Notes: generated by a model from the sequence alone, not told the origin. DNA of 64,000 nt from Archivesica marissinica (GCA_014843695.1 CM026390.1:59278870-59342869); one strand, 5' to 3'. Positions 47,646 through 59,394 are shown, counted from the first letter of the stretch. Numbers and translations: made by a program.

Positions 47646-47760
47646 AAGCTATGATATGAAGTTGAATAAGTTCAATAAGGCCACATACTCAACGACTTTT
47701 TACTAAACTAACGTATATATCAATGTAAGTATGTCATTGCTGTGAGATAGATATTGAAAG

Positions 47761-48240
47761 GAGGCCTCTGTGGCCGAGTGGTTAAATTGATTGATCAAAA
47801 CCTATACCACTCACCTATGTTGGTTCTAATCTCACTTTAGTTGTCGATAATCATTTCGTGTGAATAAGTGATCCAGCTCTCCGGCGCCCGTCAGTAGCTC
47901 TACTTGGAGGGGAACCAGCTAGGGTTCTTCCTCTATCAGTAATAGCTGGATTATCCAGCTCTACGGCGCCCGTCCGTAGCTCTGTTCGGATTGGAACCAG
48001 CTAGGAGTCTTCCTCCATCAGTAATAGCTGGAGTATCCAGCTCTCCGGCGCCCATTCGTAGCTCTGTATGTGATATGTTACGGTGGTCATCAGATCGGAC
48101 AGGTGGGTTTTCTCCGCCGGGTACTCCGGTTTCCTCCCACACGAATGACCACAGATACGTTTTCATCCTCGCCAACGAGAGTGATTAATATAAGTTGTTA
48201 AAACTTGCTTCGCAATCATTGTCAAATAAATAAAGCTTAA
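47761..48240 (+). mobile_element. Composite SINE: family-D-like head, 82-bp duplication, family-C body
   Basis: The left end GGCCTCTGTGGCCGAGTGG matches the family-D head at 29894, with a weak box B (GGTTCTAATCTC). A duplicated 82-bp stretch follows. From about 48067 the sequence is the family-C body (CGGACAGGTGGGTTTTCTCC) and the shared tail ending GCAATCATTGTCAAATAAA. Whether this is one element or two adjoining ones is not decided. Confidence 0.6.
47872..48066 (+). repeat. 82-bp tandem duplication, about 2.4 units
   Basis: Units start CCAGCTCTCCGGCGCCCGT and contain TTCCTCTATCAGTAATAGCT. Copies differ at several positions, so the duplication is not very recent. Confidence 0.88.
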
Positions 48241-48350
48241 ACTAACGAGACACTCATTTACAGCATAATGTATGTATGCATATGAAGCTAGTGACATTTG
48301 TAGATGTGTTTAAAACAGACGTTCCATTATTTCACATTATATGTGCATGA

Positions 48351-48568
48351 GTGTGTGTTTTAAGTTTATTTATCGTCGCTACCGGTTGCCCATATGAGCG
48401 ACGCCTCATGAAGAGATTAGTCATTTTAGATTTTTGGTGGATAGTGCAATGATACAGAGAGAGACCCATTCCAGATTATCCTCTGGTTCTTTTATTAGGG
48501 TCAGACGGGGGATCGAACCTGCGATTCCTTGATTACCAGTCCAGCGTGTTACCACTGGACTGTATACG
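48351..48568 (-). mobile_element. SINE, family A, with internal deletion
   Basis: The tail, part of the body and the head are present, but the segment between GAGGATAATCTGG-like body and CTGACCCTAATAAAAG is deleted. The head carries GAATCGC where most copies have GATCGC/GGATCGC. On its 5' side a 63-bp stretch (48560-48622) is shared with the composite copy at 51910-52306. Confidence 0.85.
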
Positions 48569-48624
48569 TGCATGACACACATTAATCCCCACCAGTGACC
48601 TCCGTGTCAAAATTAGCTAGTTTT

Positions 48625-49526
48625 GGAACAGCTTATATTTTTAATTTCCATATCTGTAATCTATATAGTAATGCTATTGTTGTGTTTAAAACCTTTATGA
48701 GATTGCAGCATTAAAGAATGAACTGAACAGAATGCGTCCGTTTCTATGAACTCGACTATTTCATCACTATAAATGACGCACGGTGTTATGGAAACGATAC
48801 ATACAACTCATCAACCTTGTAGCAGAATTCAAACGGTGGCAAATAGCTCTTAAGCCTGAAAAACAACTCCACAATTTATACATTTTGGACATTATCTTGA
48901 AGTGTGTTTAAGTTCATAAAATATGTTATTCAGTCTGTTGATCGACATATACCATTACAAACGCGTGAAATTCGTGCGCAAATGTTCTGCCATTTTCGAT
49001 TTATCTCCCATCACGCCGCTTCTGCATTCGTTAAGGTGGTAATTAAAAGTGCGCCTATTTATCATTCTGCGTCATTCTTACTGACAATTTACAATTTTGA
49101 AAATTACATCAAAGATTTTGTAGATTTGTTTCTAGAGAGACACTAGAGTTTTATCAGCCATTAAGCATGTTTCCCCTGTAATGTTTCCACTTCTCCAGAC
49201 ACAGCATTTACATGGATCTCGTCTAACGCCTGCAACACATATTTATAACTCATTATAGAACCATGTACACTGTGTGTAAATCATTCTCAGTGCACGTTAT
49301 TATAATGCAATACAATGGTTATTAGGCAATGCTATCAAATGAACCATCAAATGATAAAAGTACCATGCACGTGCTTCTGGTAAAGCATTTGTTTCTAATT
49401 CTTTAACGTGACTGTCTTTTAGTTATAGAAATGTATTCTATCTTAGAAGGCGTGGTGCCACACCCGGAATACTAGGCCTGTACATTCTGAACTGAACGCC
49501 GAACAGCTAAATATTTACTTATACAC
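48625..49526. other. Intergenic, no gene recognised
   Basis: An 80-codon plus frame (48904-49146) has no recognisable domain. No repeat identified. Confidence 0.5.
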
Positions 49527-49745
49527 ATTTTAGCTCGATTGCGAAACAAGTTCATTCGAATTATATTAATCACTCTCGAGACCTAATTCCTGATGGAATC
49601 CATCGCCACGAGGGAGAGAGAAGATGCAACGTGGAATTTAAATGCCCTGCCTAAGGGCACACTCGTAACGGCTCCAGCGGGTCTCGAACTCCGGACCATT
49701 CGCACCTGAAGCGAACGCGTATCCACTGCGCTATAACGTCTTCCA
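49527..49745 (-). mobile_element. SINE, family B, full length
   Basis: The head on minus has CACTGCGCTATAACG complement, GCGTTCGCTTCAGGTGCG and GGAGTTCGAGACCC. The body has CACGAGGGAGAGAGAAGATG, and the tail TATATTAATCACTCTCGAG next to CGATTGCGAAACAAG. Confidence 0.88.
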
Positions 49746-50931
49746 TATATAGGCAACATTCTTGAAGTTGGAGCTTGAAATCAGGCATGAACGTTATCTA
49801 ATCTAAGAAAATAACAACTTGTATTTAATAGAACATATAGTTGGAGCTATTGTTCGTATGTTGTAAATATTTGCATATTGGATGGAATGCACAAACTCCA
49901 ATAAATCAACAAGTTTAAGTCAACGTTACGTCCATGTTGGACTTCTTCAGGAATAATAATTAAAAAAAACATGTGTGGCGTCATCATTGTGATGTGACGT
50001 CCTTGACGCCATATAACGTTAAAATGTTTAATGATAAATATGATACAATATCAATAATATCAAAATGTATGACAATTTGTGTACGCCTGCTGAAAATGAA
50101 ACATATTCCTGCGTAAATACATCCATACTCTTGTTATGTTGTTCGTAATACAGTAAAACGAGACTTCACACACGTTTTATCCCGCATCTCCCTGGTTATA
50201 TACCGTCACCATGTGTAAATCAATACTATGAAACACCGTGATCAGTTGTAAGCAGATAGTTTCATGATAGGCTTGACAGTGTGTAGTTTTTGTTTTCATA
50301 ATTCTATCTCCATCATCAAACAGCAATTTTTCATCTTTACAAAAATAGTCAGAATATTAATGTATTTTCATGATATAATTTTATACAATATTAATGGGAT
50401 TTGTGATAGCGCAATGTATGGGGTAGAGCAGTTCTAAATTGGAATGTTATCATATCTAGTAGTCAAGTGTAAACTATTCACGTGTACGGATACAATCAGA
50501 TCAGCAATCAAAATGTCCATAGATCATTCTGTCCGGATGATTTTAAATTATTTATGTTGTATTAACCATGCATGATGCAAGACATTTGAAAAATTAAAAT
50601 TGTGTAGATAATGTGATATATGTCATTCAAATCAGTATTTTGTTACCATACGGATATGATACGGGTGTGATTCGGGTTTTACACATCTCTGTATGAAGGC
50701 TATCTGTGGCTACGATCGGACAATACGGTATTCATTCTGAATGGCCGCTGATATACACACAGCTGATCTCGGCTCATCCCAACACTGTAGCACGCTATAT
50801 GTCTATAAACAATCATGGTGTAGTCTTTCTGAAGTGGTCGCCAATCATCCAATAAAGTGTTTGTGTACTATGTTTAGAATTATTAAAATGCATGCGATAA
50901 TATATGGCATTTTAGAAATTGCGATTCTTTT
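49746..50931. other. Intergenic, no gene recognised
   Basis: AT-rich. Near 49921-49950 the minus strand reads CTGAAGAAGTCCAACATGG then ACGTAACGTTG, a hairpin-like motif seen near the ends of some retroelements; I cannot assign it. No open frame above 76 codons. Confidence 0.45.
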
Positions 50932-51063
50932 TAAATTATTTATTTTACAACGATTGCGAAGCAAGTTCTAACAACTTATATTATTCGTGTGGGATGAAAC
51001 CGGAGAACCCGTAGAAAGTCCACATGTCCGATCTGTCGACCACCGTACCATCTCACATACTTA
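50932..51063 (-). mobile_element. SINE, family C, partial
   Basis: Shared tail (ACGATTGCGAAGCAAGTTC, AACAACTTATATTATTCG) followed by the body GTGTGGGATGAAACCGG, CATGTCCGATCTGTCGACC. The tRNA-like head is missing, and a short piece of the tail-body junction is deleted. Confidence 0.8.
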
Positions 51064-51211
51064 TGCAAATTGCGATTCGCGTTATAGTGCCAGGTTCGGC
51101 TTCTTAGGGACTACTTTTACAGTAGAGATCTTAACTGTTCTATGAGAAAATAACACCTTTCCAAAAACGTATACATGTACAATTAATATTGCCCTCATTG
51201 GCCGCTATTAG

Positions 51212-51444
51212 TTTAACAAATTTAGTTTAGCTCGATTGCGAAACAAGTTCTTTCAACTTATATTAATCACTCTCGAGACCCCATTCCTGATGGAATCCAT
51301 CGCCACGAGGGAGAGAGAAGAGGCAACGTGGAATTTAAATGCCTTGCCTAAGGGCACAATCGTAACGGCTCCAGCAGGGCTCGAATTCCGGACCTTTCGC
51401 ACCTGAAGCGAACGCGCATCCACGGCGCTATCACGACTTCCACA
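51212..51444 (-). mobile_element. SINE, family B, full length with target-site duplication
   Basis: A perfect 13-bp duplication, TGGCCGCTATTAG, lies at 51199-51211 and 51445-51457. Head on minus: GATAGCGCCGTGGATGCGCG, anticodon loop TTCAGGT (CAG, Leu), box B GAATTCGAGCCC. This copy gives the clearest definition of family B. Confidence 0.93.
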
Positions 51445-51457
51445 TGGCCGCTATTAG

Positions 51458-51899
51458 CTTCATTATCAGTGATTTTCTTTTTGCATGTTTCCTATAATGG
51501 ACTAGGTCCGTATATTAATTAGAGGTTAATAACTGTTAAAATGTTGACAGCTAAATGTATTTTAAAAACTGATCTTTCCGTCCGAACGTCAACGCATCCT
51601 GGCCAGTCCTGACACTTACAGTCATTTCAGAGTAAACATGGCCGATGAAATTTATCCCTATATGGTTTTTGTCTTTAATATAGATTCACAAAGACATCGC
51701 AACATTAATTTATACATGAAAGATGCAGTCCTGTCAAAATTATTGTCACAATTTCTAAAAAGGTTATCATCATGTGCGTATAGTTATTATAAAACCAGTA
51801 TTACCAGCGTGTACCATTAATCAAATGAAATCAGAGACATTTTAAATGTGTTCGAAAATAATAAAATCTTTTTTCACTAACCTAATCATTAAAAAAAAA
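51458..51899. other. Intergenic, no gene recognised
   Basis: Nothing recognised; one 60-codon frame only. Confidence 0.5.
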
Positions 51900-51909
51900 T
51901 ATGATCCCG

Positions 51910-52306
51910 TGTGTGTGTTTTACGTTTATTTTATCGTCGCTACCGGTTGCCCATATGAGCGACGCCTCCTGAAGAGATTAGTCATTTTAGATTTTGGAGG
52001 ATAGTGCAATGATACAGACAGAGACCCATTCCAGAGTCTCCTCTGGTTGTTAGGTGCACGGTGTAAAGCACCGACACGAGACCTCGGTTTAACGTCCCAT
52101 CTGAAAGACTGTTAATTTTATTAGGGTCAGACGGGGGATCACACCTGCGATTCCTGGATTACCAGTCCAGCGTGTTACCACTGGACTGTATACGTGCATG
52201 ACACACATTAATCTCCACCAGTGACCTCCGTGTCAAAATTAGCTAGTTGCGATCCCTGGATTACCAGCCCAGCGTGTTACCACTGGACTACAGATCCGTC
52301 GGTCTA
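51910..52306 (-). mobile_element. Composite SINE, family A with a duplicated tRNA-like head
   Basis: On minus the order is: partial Thr-like head ending at GATCGC; a 60-bp spacer containing TTTTGACACGGAGGTCACTG; a second Thr-like head (CAGTCCAGTGGTAACACGC, box B mutated to GGTGTGATCCC); then the normal family-A body and tail. TATGATCCCG (51900-51909) and TACGATCCCG (52307-52316) flank the whole unit, suggesting it inserted as one piece. The spacer matches the 5' flank of the copy at 48351. Confidence 0.8.
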
Positions 52307-52316
52307 TACGATCCCG

Positions 52317-52790
52317 AAGTTGGCCATTTCCCGCCGCCATTCGCCTTCTAATCACGTGATCGTAATTTAGATAAGTTCTAAATATAGCGTATGAATTAGT
52401 ATCACCGGTCGTTTCCGAGCTTTCCCGAGTTGCTTGTCAATGTTGGCAGTTTGTATCCAGTTGACTATTCCAATCACAATAACGAAGAACTGTATGTGCG
52501 TAAATTATTTTAGCGTGTCTTCTTCACATTGCGATTATAAAAACCGGGACACTCGCATACAGTTCATTTGCGCCTGTCTGAACAGGAATGCATTATTAAG
52601 CAAATTTATGTTGACATTTATAAATATTTTCCAGTGATCATGGGTTAGTCACAACAATTTAAAATGTCCACGTTTCGGTTTGAAACGGACCTTGCTCATG
52701 AAATGACAAATGGTTATGTTTGCCTCTAACTGCCTCGAATGAAATATAATTGTTCCGCTTGAGTTAATACGGTTGTTTCAACTGTCTACG
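52317..52790. other. Intergenic, no gene recognised
   Basis: A hairpin-like stretch near 52668-52696 contains CACGTTTCGG and GAAACGGACC. No gene seen. Confidence 0.45.
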
Positions 52791-53330
52791 GCGGTTTCCA
52801 GTAAATTAGAGTGAAGCTGTGTGCATATATAGGTCATGAAATAGTCATGCAGCTGTATTCGGAGCATACGGACAGGGTGTGTGCATAAACAGGTCAGAAC
52901 ATAGTCATACAGCTGTATTATTCGGAGCATACGGACAGGGTGTGTGCATAAACAGGTCAGAACATAGTCATACAGCTGTATTATTCGGAGCATACGGACA
53001 GGGTGTGTGCATAAACAGGTCAGAACATAGTCATACAGCTGTATTATTCGGAGCATACGGACAGGGTGTGTGCATAAACAGGTCAGAACATAGTCATACA
53101 GCTGTATTATTCGGAGCATACGGACAGGGTGTGTGCATAAACACGTCAGAAAATAGTCATACAGCTGTATTATTCGGAGCATACGGACAGGGTGTGTGCA
53201 TAGACAGGTCAGAAGCTAGTCCTGCAGCTGTTTGCTGTATATTGGGACATACTTTGGACAGCAATGAGGTATGCACGATTGCTGAGGTTGTTTTCAGTAA
53301 ATTAGGACATACTGTGTGCAATATGCCATG
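52791..53330. repeat. 63-bp tandem array with degenerate edges
   Basis: Five to six close units (about 52850-53210) contain CATAGTCATACAGCTGTATT, ATTCGGAGCATACGGACAGG and GTGTGTGCATAAACAGGTC. Diverged units flank them on both sides (CAGCTGTTTGCTGTATATTG, AATTAGGACATACTGTGTGC). The 21-residue periodic frames on both strands follow from the 63-bp period. Confidence 0.95.
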
Positions 53331-53742
53331 AAATATACCTGCAATGGATTTCAATAACATAGTACGGACGTTGTATATATGTATGCAGGGGCGTAGCTTG
53401 GCTGGACTCGATGTGTAGGCCAACATAAAACTTAAGACGGGATGGGTGTCTGGAGGTCGTCCGCAGGACAACTATTTATAGGGTATAATTATAATTTAAT
53501 CCTGGCCTCCCGATTTTTGTTGCAGATTTGGCATTTTTATTTTTTCGATTTTGTTGGGAAGAGTGTAGGCCTATTGGAAGCTACGCCAATGGTATGTCAT
53601 GTTATACTGCGCATGGTCGATTCTCCGTCTAATAGTATTAACAGTCTTGCAGATGGTGCTATACACTGGGTATGTAAAACAACCAGGGATGATTCTGGGA
53701 TGCGGGCTTATTTTACTCTAGCCTCCAAACCCTAGAATGACT
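53331..53742. other. Intergenic, no gene recognised
   Basis: A 97-codon plus frame (53442-53735) has no recognisable domain. GGGGCGTAGCTTGG near 53389 resembles the end of some transposons but has no visible partner. Confidence 0.4.
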
Positions 53743-54419
53743 AATATACTGGATGGTTCGCACCCAATATACTGGAGGGTTCGCACCCAATATACTGGAG
53801 GGTTCGCACCCAATATACTGGAGTGTTCGCACCCAATATACTGGAGGGTTCGCACCCAATATACTGGAGGGTTCCCACCCAATATACTGGAGGGTTCGCA
53901 CCCAATATACTGGAGGGTTCGCACCCAATATACTCGAGGGTTCGCACCCAATATACTGGAGGGTTCGCACCCAATATACTGGAGGGTTCGCACCCAATAT
54001 ACTGGAGGGTTCGCACCCAATATACTGGAGGGTTCGCACCCAATGTACTGGAGGGTTCCCACCCAATGTACTGGATGGTTCCCACCTAATGTACTGGAGG
54101 GTTCGCACCCAATATACTCGAGGGTTCGCACCCAATATACTCGAGGGTTCGCACCCACTATACTGGAGGGTTCCCACCCAATGTACTGGTACTGGAGGGT
54201 TCGCACCCAATATACTGGAGGGTTCGCACCCAATATACTCGCGGGTTCGCACCCAATATACTCGCGGGTTCGCACCCAATATACTCGAGGGTTCGCACCC
54301 ACTATACTGGAGGGTTCCCACCCAATGTACTGGAGGGTTCGCACCCAATATACTCGCGGGTTCGCACCCAATATACTCGCGGGTTCGCACCCAATATACT
54401 CGAGGGTTCGCACCCAGTG
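53743..54419 (+). repeat. 23-bp tandem array, about 29 units
   Basis: The unit is CCCAATATACTGGAGGGTTCGCA with a few variants (ACTCGAGGG, ACTCGCGGG, TTCCCACC, AATGTACTGG). One 6-bp duplication (TACTGG) lies near 54185. A CTCGAG/CTCGCG-rich block repeats twice in the right half (54230-54300 and 54350-54400). Confidence 0.96.
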
Positions 54420-55622
54420 TAATAGTCCTATATATAAGACCTCTACATACAAAAAATGTTCTGTTCTTTCGAGGTCTTATCGTTAAAGCTCATTTTCGCA
54501 TAGCACTTTCCGCCCTGATCCGATAGCGGGATTTATGACCAATATTTTGAAGCTTTTCGGACATGAACGGTTATAAATGTGTTATTTGGTGTTAAAAATA
54601 ATCCTAAATATAGATAATAAGAACGTTTAAAATATATTGTCTTACCGTTGTGTATATCATTTAGCTGTTTGAAGTCGACAGGTGAGATTCTCCCACTTTT
54701 TCTGCACAGTCTTCACAAAAGAAATCCGAATGAATCTGTTGCTAGTACATTTCATGCGTATGAACAATTGGATATTGAACGAAATCTTATTTGGTTCACC
54801 GTAATGGCACCGGAGATATATCTTGTAAACAATTTCGTCTAATGATTTCTATTCTTGACTTTTTGTAATAACCCAAAATTCTAAATGGACGAAATGGAAT
54901 GGTGAAACTCTCCCATGAAATTTAAACGTTGATTATTTGTACAATAGTGTGTCAAGAGACGTTGCAGACTGTGCAGAATCTTATTAGAAATTTTAATTTA
55001 TAAAAAACGACTTTTTAGAATATACAATATGCTACGCGTAATTGAGGTTTAGCATTTAGACTTTGAAAAATGCCTTGATAGTAAAATGTCACATTTTCAA
55101 ATCTAAATATTGGACTGCCAGTGCACTGAATGGTTCGCACCCAGTTAACCAGGGAGCGTGGATAAATAAATTATTCCATAAAACTACAAACCTCTCATTA
55201 TATAGTCATACATCAAAGTGAATCCGAACTATCTCTGCGAATATTATATCTGACTATTCGCGTTGAAAAGTTCTAGCCATTTCTAGTTAGCACATTTGCG
55301 TAACCCATGCTCGCTATAACAAAGTTAACACTTTTTTAAATTTCTCAGTAATTATTTGTTCATATAATAGTGAAACTAAGATTAATATATTGTAAAACAC
55401 ACACGTTCGAATATCTACATTACACATAATATAATTATGCAAATGAATAGCATCGCAGGTGTTTGTCATTTGAAACGTAGTAGTAGTGTATAATATACCA
55501 TTGATGTTTGATATTAAGTATAATATTGCATTATTACCGGTGTGTTCTTGTACATTATATTGGTCATGTGAGTCAAATACTACTGTGGTAGGTTCTGGGT
55601 TGTGAATGTTGAACGGACTGTA
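54420..55622. other. Intergenic, with one isolated relic of the 23-bp unit
   Basis: No gene is recognised; open frames reach 132 codons (55314-55712 minus) but run into a MITE and show no domain. At about 55129-55147 GAATGGTTCGCACCCAGTT resembles a single unit of the neighbouring 23-bp array. Confidence 0.45.
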
Positions 55623-55624
55623 TA

Positions 55625-55807
55625 CAGTCACACCTGTGTTAGTGGTCACCTCTATTAAGCAGACAACCTGTATTAAGCAGCCATTTTCCAGATTCCCAAT
55701 ACGTTGTTCCATTATAAATGTGCCCTGCCCTCTATTAAGCAGTCACCTGTGCTAAGCAGCCACTTTCTGTGATTCCCTTGGCTGGCTGCTTAAGACATGT
55801 TTAACTG
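55625..55807. mobile_element. MITE family M1, second copy, inverted relative to 40606
   Basis: Begins CAGTCACACCTGTGTTAG and ends CATGTTTAACTG with TA on each side (55623-55624, 55808-55809). Reverse-complemented, it aligns along its whole length with the 40606-40785 copy, sharing GGGAATCACAGAAAGTGGCT and CCAGATTCCC-type segments. Confidence 0.85.
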
Positions 55808-56092
55808 TAGTCAATAGAAGTTAGTCTAGTTAATTACTTGTTTCATTATACATTTGACCTCTATTAAGCAGTCACCTATGCTAAGCAGCCATTTTCTGTG
55901 ATTCCCTTGGCTGGCTGCTTAAGACTAGTTTAACTGTAGTCAATAGAAGTTAGTCTAGTTAATTACTTGTTTCATTATACGTTTGACCTCTATTAAGCAG
56001 TCACCTGTGCTAAGCAGCCATTTTCTGTGATTCCCTTGGCTGGCTGCTTAAGACTAGTTTAACTGTAGTCAATAGAAGTTAGTCTAGTTAAT
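55731..56092. repeat. 129-bp tandem array derived from the MITE end and its flank
   Basis: Three units start at 55731, 55860 and 55989 with TCTATTAAGCAGTCACC. Each contains the last 77 bp of the MITE and 52 bp of sequence running TAGTCAATAGAAGTTAGTC to CATTATACATTTGACC. The first unit overlaps the MITE itself, which shows where the array came from. Confidence 0.9.
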
Positions 56093-56202
56093 CGAGTCAG
56101 CATTATTTATTTGAATGAATCATGAAATAAATCATTGTTTTACTAATTTTATTATCAGGACAAGCACATAAGTACTGAAGTAATCCGTCTCAGTAGCAGC
56201 CT

Positions 56203-57075
56203 AGTTAGTAATCTTGATAATTGCTATATTTCAAGTTAGTAGTCTTGATAATTGCTATATTTCAAGTTAGTAGTCTTGATAATGGCTATTTTTCAAGTTA
56301 GTAGTCTTGATAATTGCTATATTTCAAGTTAGTAGTCTTGCTATATTTCAAGTTAGTAGTCTTGATAATTGCTATATTTCAAGTTAGTACTCTTGATAAT
56401 TGCTATATTTCAAGTTAGTACTCTTGATAATTGCTATATTTCAAGTTAGTACTCTTGATAATTGCTATATTTCAAGTTAGTAGTCTTGATAATTGCTATA
56501 TTTCAAGTTAGTAGTCTTGATAATGGCTATTTTTCAAGTTAGTAGTCTTGATAATTGCTATATTTCAAGTTAGTAGTCTTGATAATTGTTATATTTCAAG
56601 TTAGTAATCTTGATAATTGCTATATTTCAACTATATTTCAAGTTAGTACTCTTGATAATTATTATATTTCAAGCTAGTACTCTTGATAATTGTTATGTTT
56701 CTAGTTAGTAATCTTGATAATTGCTATGTTTCAAGTTAGTAGTCTTGATAATTATTATATTTCAAGCTAGTACTCTTGATAATTGTTATGTTTCTAGTTA
56801 GTAATCTTGATAATTGCTATATTTCAAGCTAGTACTCATGATAATTGTTGTATTTCAAGTTAGTAGTCTTGATAATTGCTACAGTTCAAATTAGTAGTCT
56901 TGATAATTGTTATATTTCAAGTTAGTAGTCTTGATAAATGCTATATTTCAAGTTAGTAGTCTTGATAATTGCTATATTTCAAGTTAGTAATCTTGATAAT
57001 TGCAATATTTCAAGTTAGTAGTCTTGCTATTTGCTATATTTCAAGCTAGTAATCTTGATAATTGCTATATTTAGA
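56203..57075. repeat. 31-bp tandem array, about 28 units
   Basis: Units contain AAGTTAGTAGTCTTGATAAT and TGCTATATTTC. Variants are AGTACTCTTG, AGTAATCTTG, TGTTATGTTTC. Irregular shortened units occur near 56332 and 56625. Confidence 0.95.
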
Positions 57076-57529
57076 GATTTGTAATATTATAATAGTATAT
57101 AATAAATTACGATGCTTGTTTAAGTCACTGTTAATGCTTTTCTGCATTTTTGATATGTATTGTATATTTAACTTTGCATGAAGGTGACACATAGATAGGC
57201 TATCAATTGTATGTCCGTCCGTCCGTCTGTCTGTCTACATAAACACATACACACACATTGTTGTCTATGTCTTGAAAACAATGATAACATATACAAGAAA
57301 CACCAGGCAATAAGACAACACTTGGCGTATAATATATGTGTAACTACGTGTGGTGTATTTGGTAGACATGTTATAATTATTGCACTATTAAATGTTGTGT
57401 TAAAGTCCACTTATTTACTTAGAATGTGCAGCTTACCGAGATATTGTAAGGAGTGCATGATTAGATAGTGTGAGTATTGTCTTATATATTCATTTTTCAG
57501 TAATACATCATTACCGTAAACAATAAAAT
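57076..57529. other. Intergenic with a short (GTCC/GTCT)n run
   Basis: A microsatellite of GTCCGTCC then GTCTGTCT lies at about 57213-57236. No gene recognised. Confidence 0.5.
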
Positions 57530-58047
57530 TAGGAAAATATGGACACATACGAACTCGTTTTGTGAAATTACCTCCCTTTATTTGTATTTTTTAACAGACT
57601 CATTAGGGAAATATGGACACATACGAACTCGTTTTGTGAAATTACCTCCCTTTATTTGTATTTTTTAACAGAATCATTAGGGAAATATGGACACATACGA
57701 ACTCGTTTTGTGAAATTACCTCCCTTTATTTGTATTTTTTAACAGAATCATTAGGGAAATATGGACACATACGAACTCGTTTTGTGAAATTACCTCCCTT
57801 TATTTGTATTTTTTAACAGAATCATTAGGGAAATATGGACACATACGAACTCGTTTTGTGAAATTACCTCCCTTTATTTGTATTTTTTAACAGAATCATT
57901 AGGGAAATATGGACACATACGAACTCGTTTTGTGAAATTACCTCCCTTTATTTGTATTTGTTAACAGAATCATTAGGGAAATATGGACACATACGAACCC
58001 GTTTTGTGAAATTACCTCCCCTTTATTGGTATTTTTAACAGAATCAG
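57530..58047. repeat. 74-bp tandem array, about 6.8 units
   Basis: Units contain GGAAATATGGACACATACGA, ACTCGTTTTGTGAAATTACC and TCCCTTTATTTGTATTTTTT. Copies are nearly identical except the first and last. Confidence 0.96.
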
Positions 58048-58171
58048 CAATAACTCTGTAAATGGTTGTTTGATGTTTCCAACTGAAGATTAAAAAAACG
58101 CACAACGAGACATTAAGTAAAGGAGTGATAAATAATGTGGCAAATGACAATCCATGATCTATTCAAACTAA

Positions 58172-58390
58172 TTTTAGCTCGGATGCGATACAAGTAAATA
58201 CAATTTTAGGTAATCGCTCTCGAGACCTTATTCCGGATAGAATCCATCGTCAAGGGGAAGAGAGGCGAGGTCATGTACATTCTAGTGTCTTGCCCAAGTC
58301 CACGACGACCGCCGTGGTTATTGCTGAGCATAAACAACCACTCTGTTACAAGGCGCCGTCACCACAACGCCACACAACGCCACACCGCAT
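58172..58390 (-). mobile_element. SINE, family B-like, degenerate
   Basis: The tail (TTTTAGCTCGGATGCGATAC, TCGCTCTCGAGACC) and body (ATAGAATCCATCGTCAAGGG, GTCTTGCCCAAG) match family B. The head (beyond about 58300) is no longer recognisable. Confidence 0.65.
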
Positions 58391-58840
58391 CAACATCGCA
58401 TCCACGACGCGACGGAGCATTCACAACACTTATATATGAGATAATGAACATGTCATAACTTCTGTACTCACCATACGTTCTGTCACTCATTCATTATGTT
58501 TTAGTACAGTTTGTGTTATAAGATTATAACGCATGTTGTTGATGGGTGTACATTAGTGCACTGGCTCATATATTGCGAAATTATATGCATACTGTGTGGT
58601 ATTGTGACAGAATCCCACTTATGAAATTCAATTTACCGACGTTTTATTACAATATATATATACATACCACACCTACACATTAACATCATGCGAAATAAAT
58701 GAGCATCATATGTAAATAGATGATGATGAGCTTGTTCACTCTCGCCGCCGGCGAATCATGTAGGCGAGCGTATATGTAAATACGCATAGCTCCTGGCTTA
58801 TGGTAGGCAGTTACATGGTATATATAATGATCAGGAACTT
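58391..58840. other. Intergenic, no gene recognised
   Basis: Nothing identified. Confidence 0.5.
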
Positions 58841-58851
58841 CATTGTAAGTA

Positions 58852-59142
58852 TGGATGGATCTGTAGTCCTGTGGTAACACGCTGAACTGGTAATCCAGGG
58901 ATCGCAGATTCGATCCCCCGTCTGACCATAATAAAAGTAACAGTCTTTCAGATGAGACTTTAAATCGAGGTCTGGTGTCGGTGCTGTGTACCGTGCACGT
59001 AAAAGAACCAGAGGAGACTCTGGAATGGGTTTCTGTCTGTATCATTGCACTGTCCTCCAAAAATCTGAAATGACTAATCTCTTCAGGAGGCGAAGCTCAT
59101 ATGGGCAACCGGTAGCGACGATAAATAAACGTAAAACACAAA
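58852..59142 (+). mobile_element. SINE, family A, full length with target-site duplication
   Basis: A perfect 11-bp duplication, CATTGTAAGTA, flanks it (58841-58851, 59143-59153). Head: TAGTCCTGTGGTAACACGC, loop with CTGGTAA, box B GATTCGATCCC. Body and tail are intact. It is the best reference copy for family A together with 27916. Confidence 0.93.
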
Positions 59143-59394
59143 CATTGTAAGTACTTTTCACAGTCCGTGAATCCATATATCTACAAATGTAGTGAATTGT
59201 TACAGTTTTTATTAATTATGCTTAGAGGCATATGCATATCGAATTATCTATTGCCTTGGAATGTTTGATGTTTTGTAAGTCAATAGCAAATTGAACGATT
59301 GAATGATAACGCCTACATAGTCCAAAAAAACAAATTAAACAAAAACAAACTAAGTAAACATAATTGAATTTTATAGCACACATCGACTAAACCG

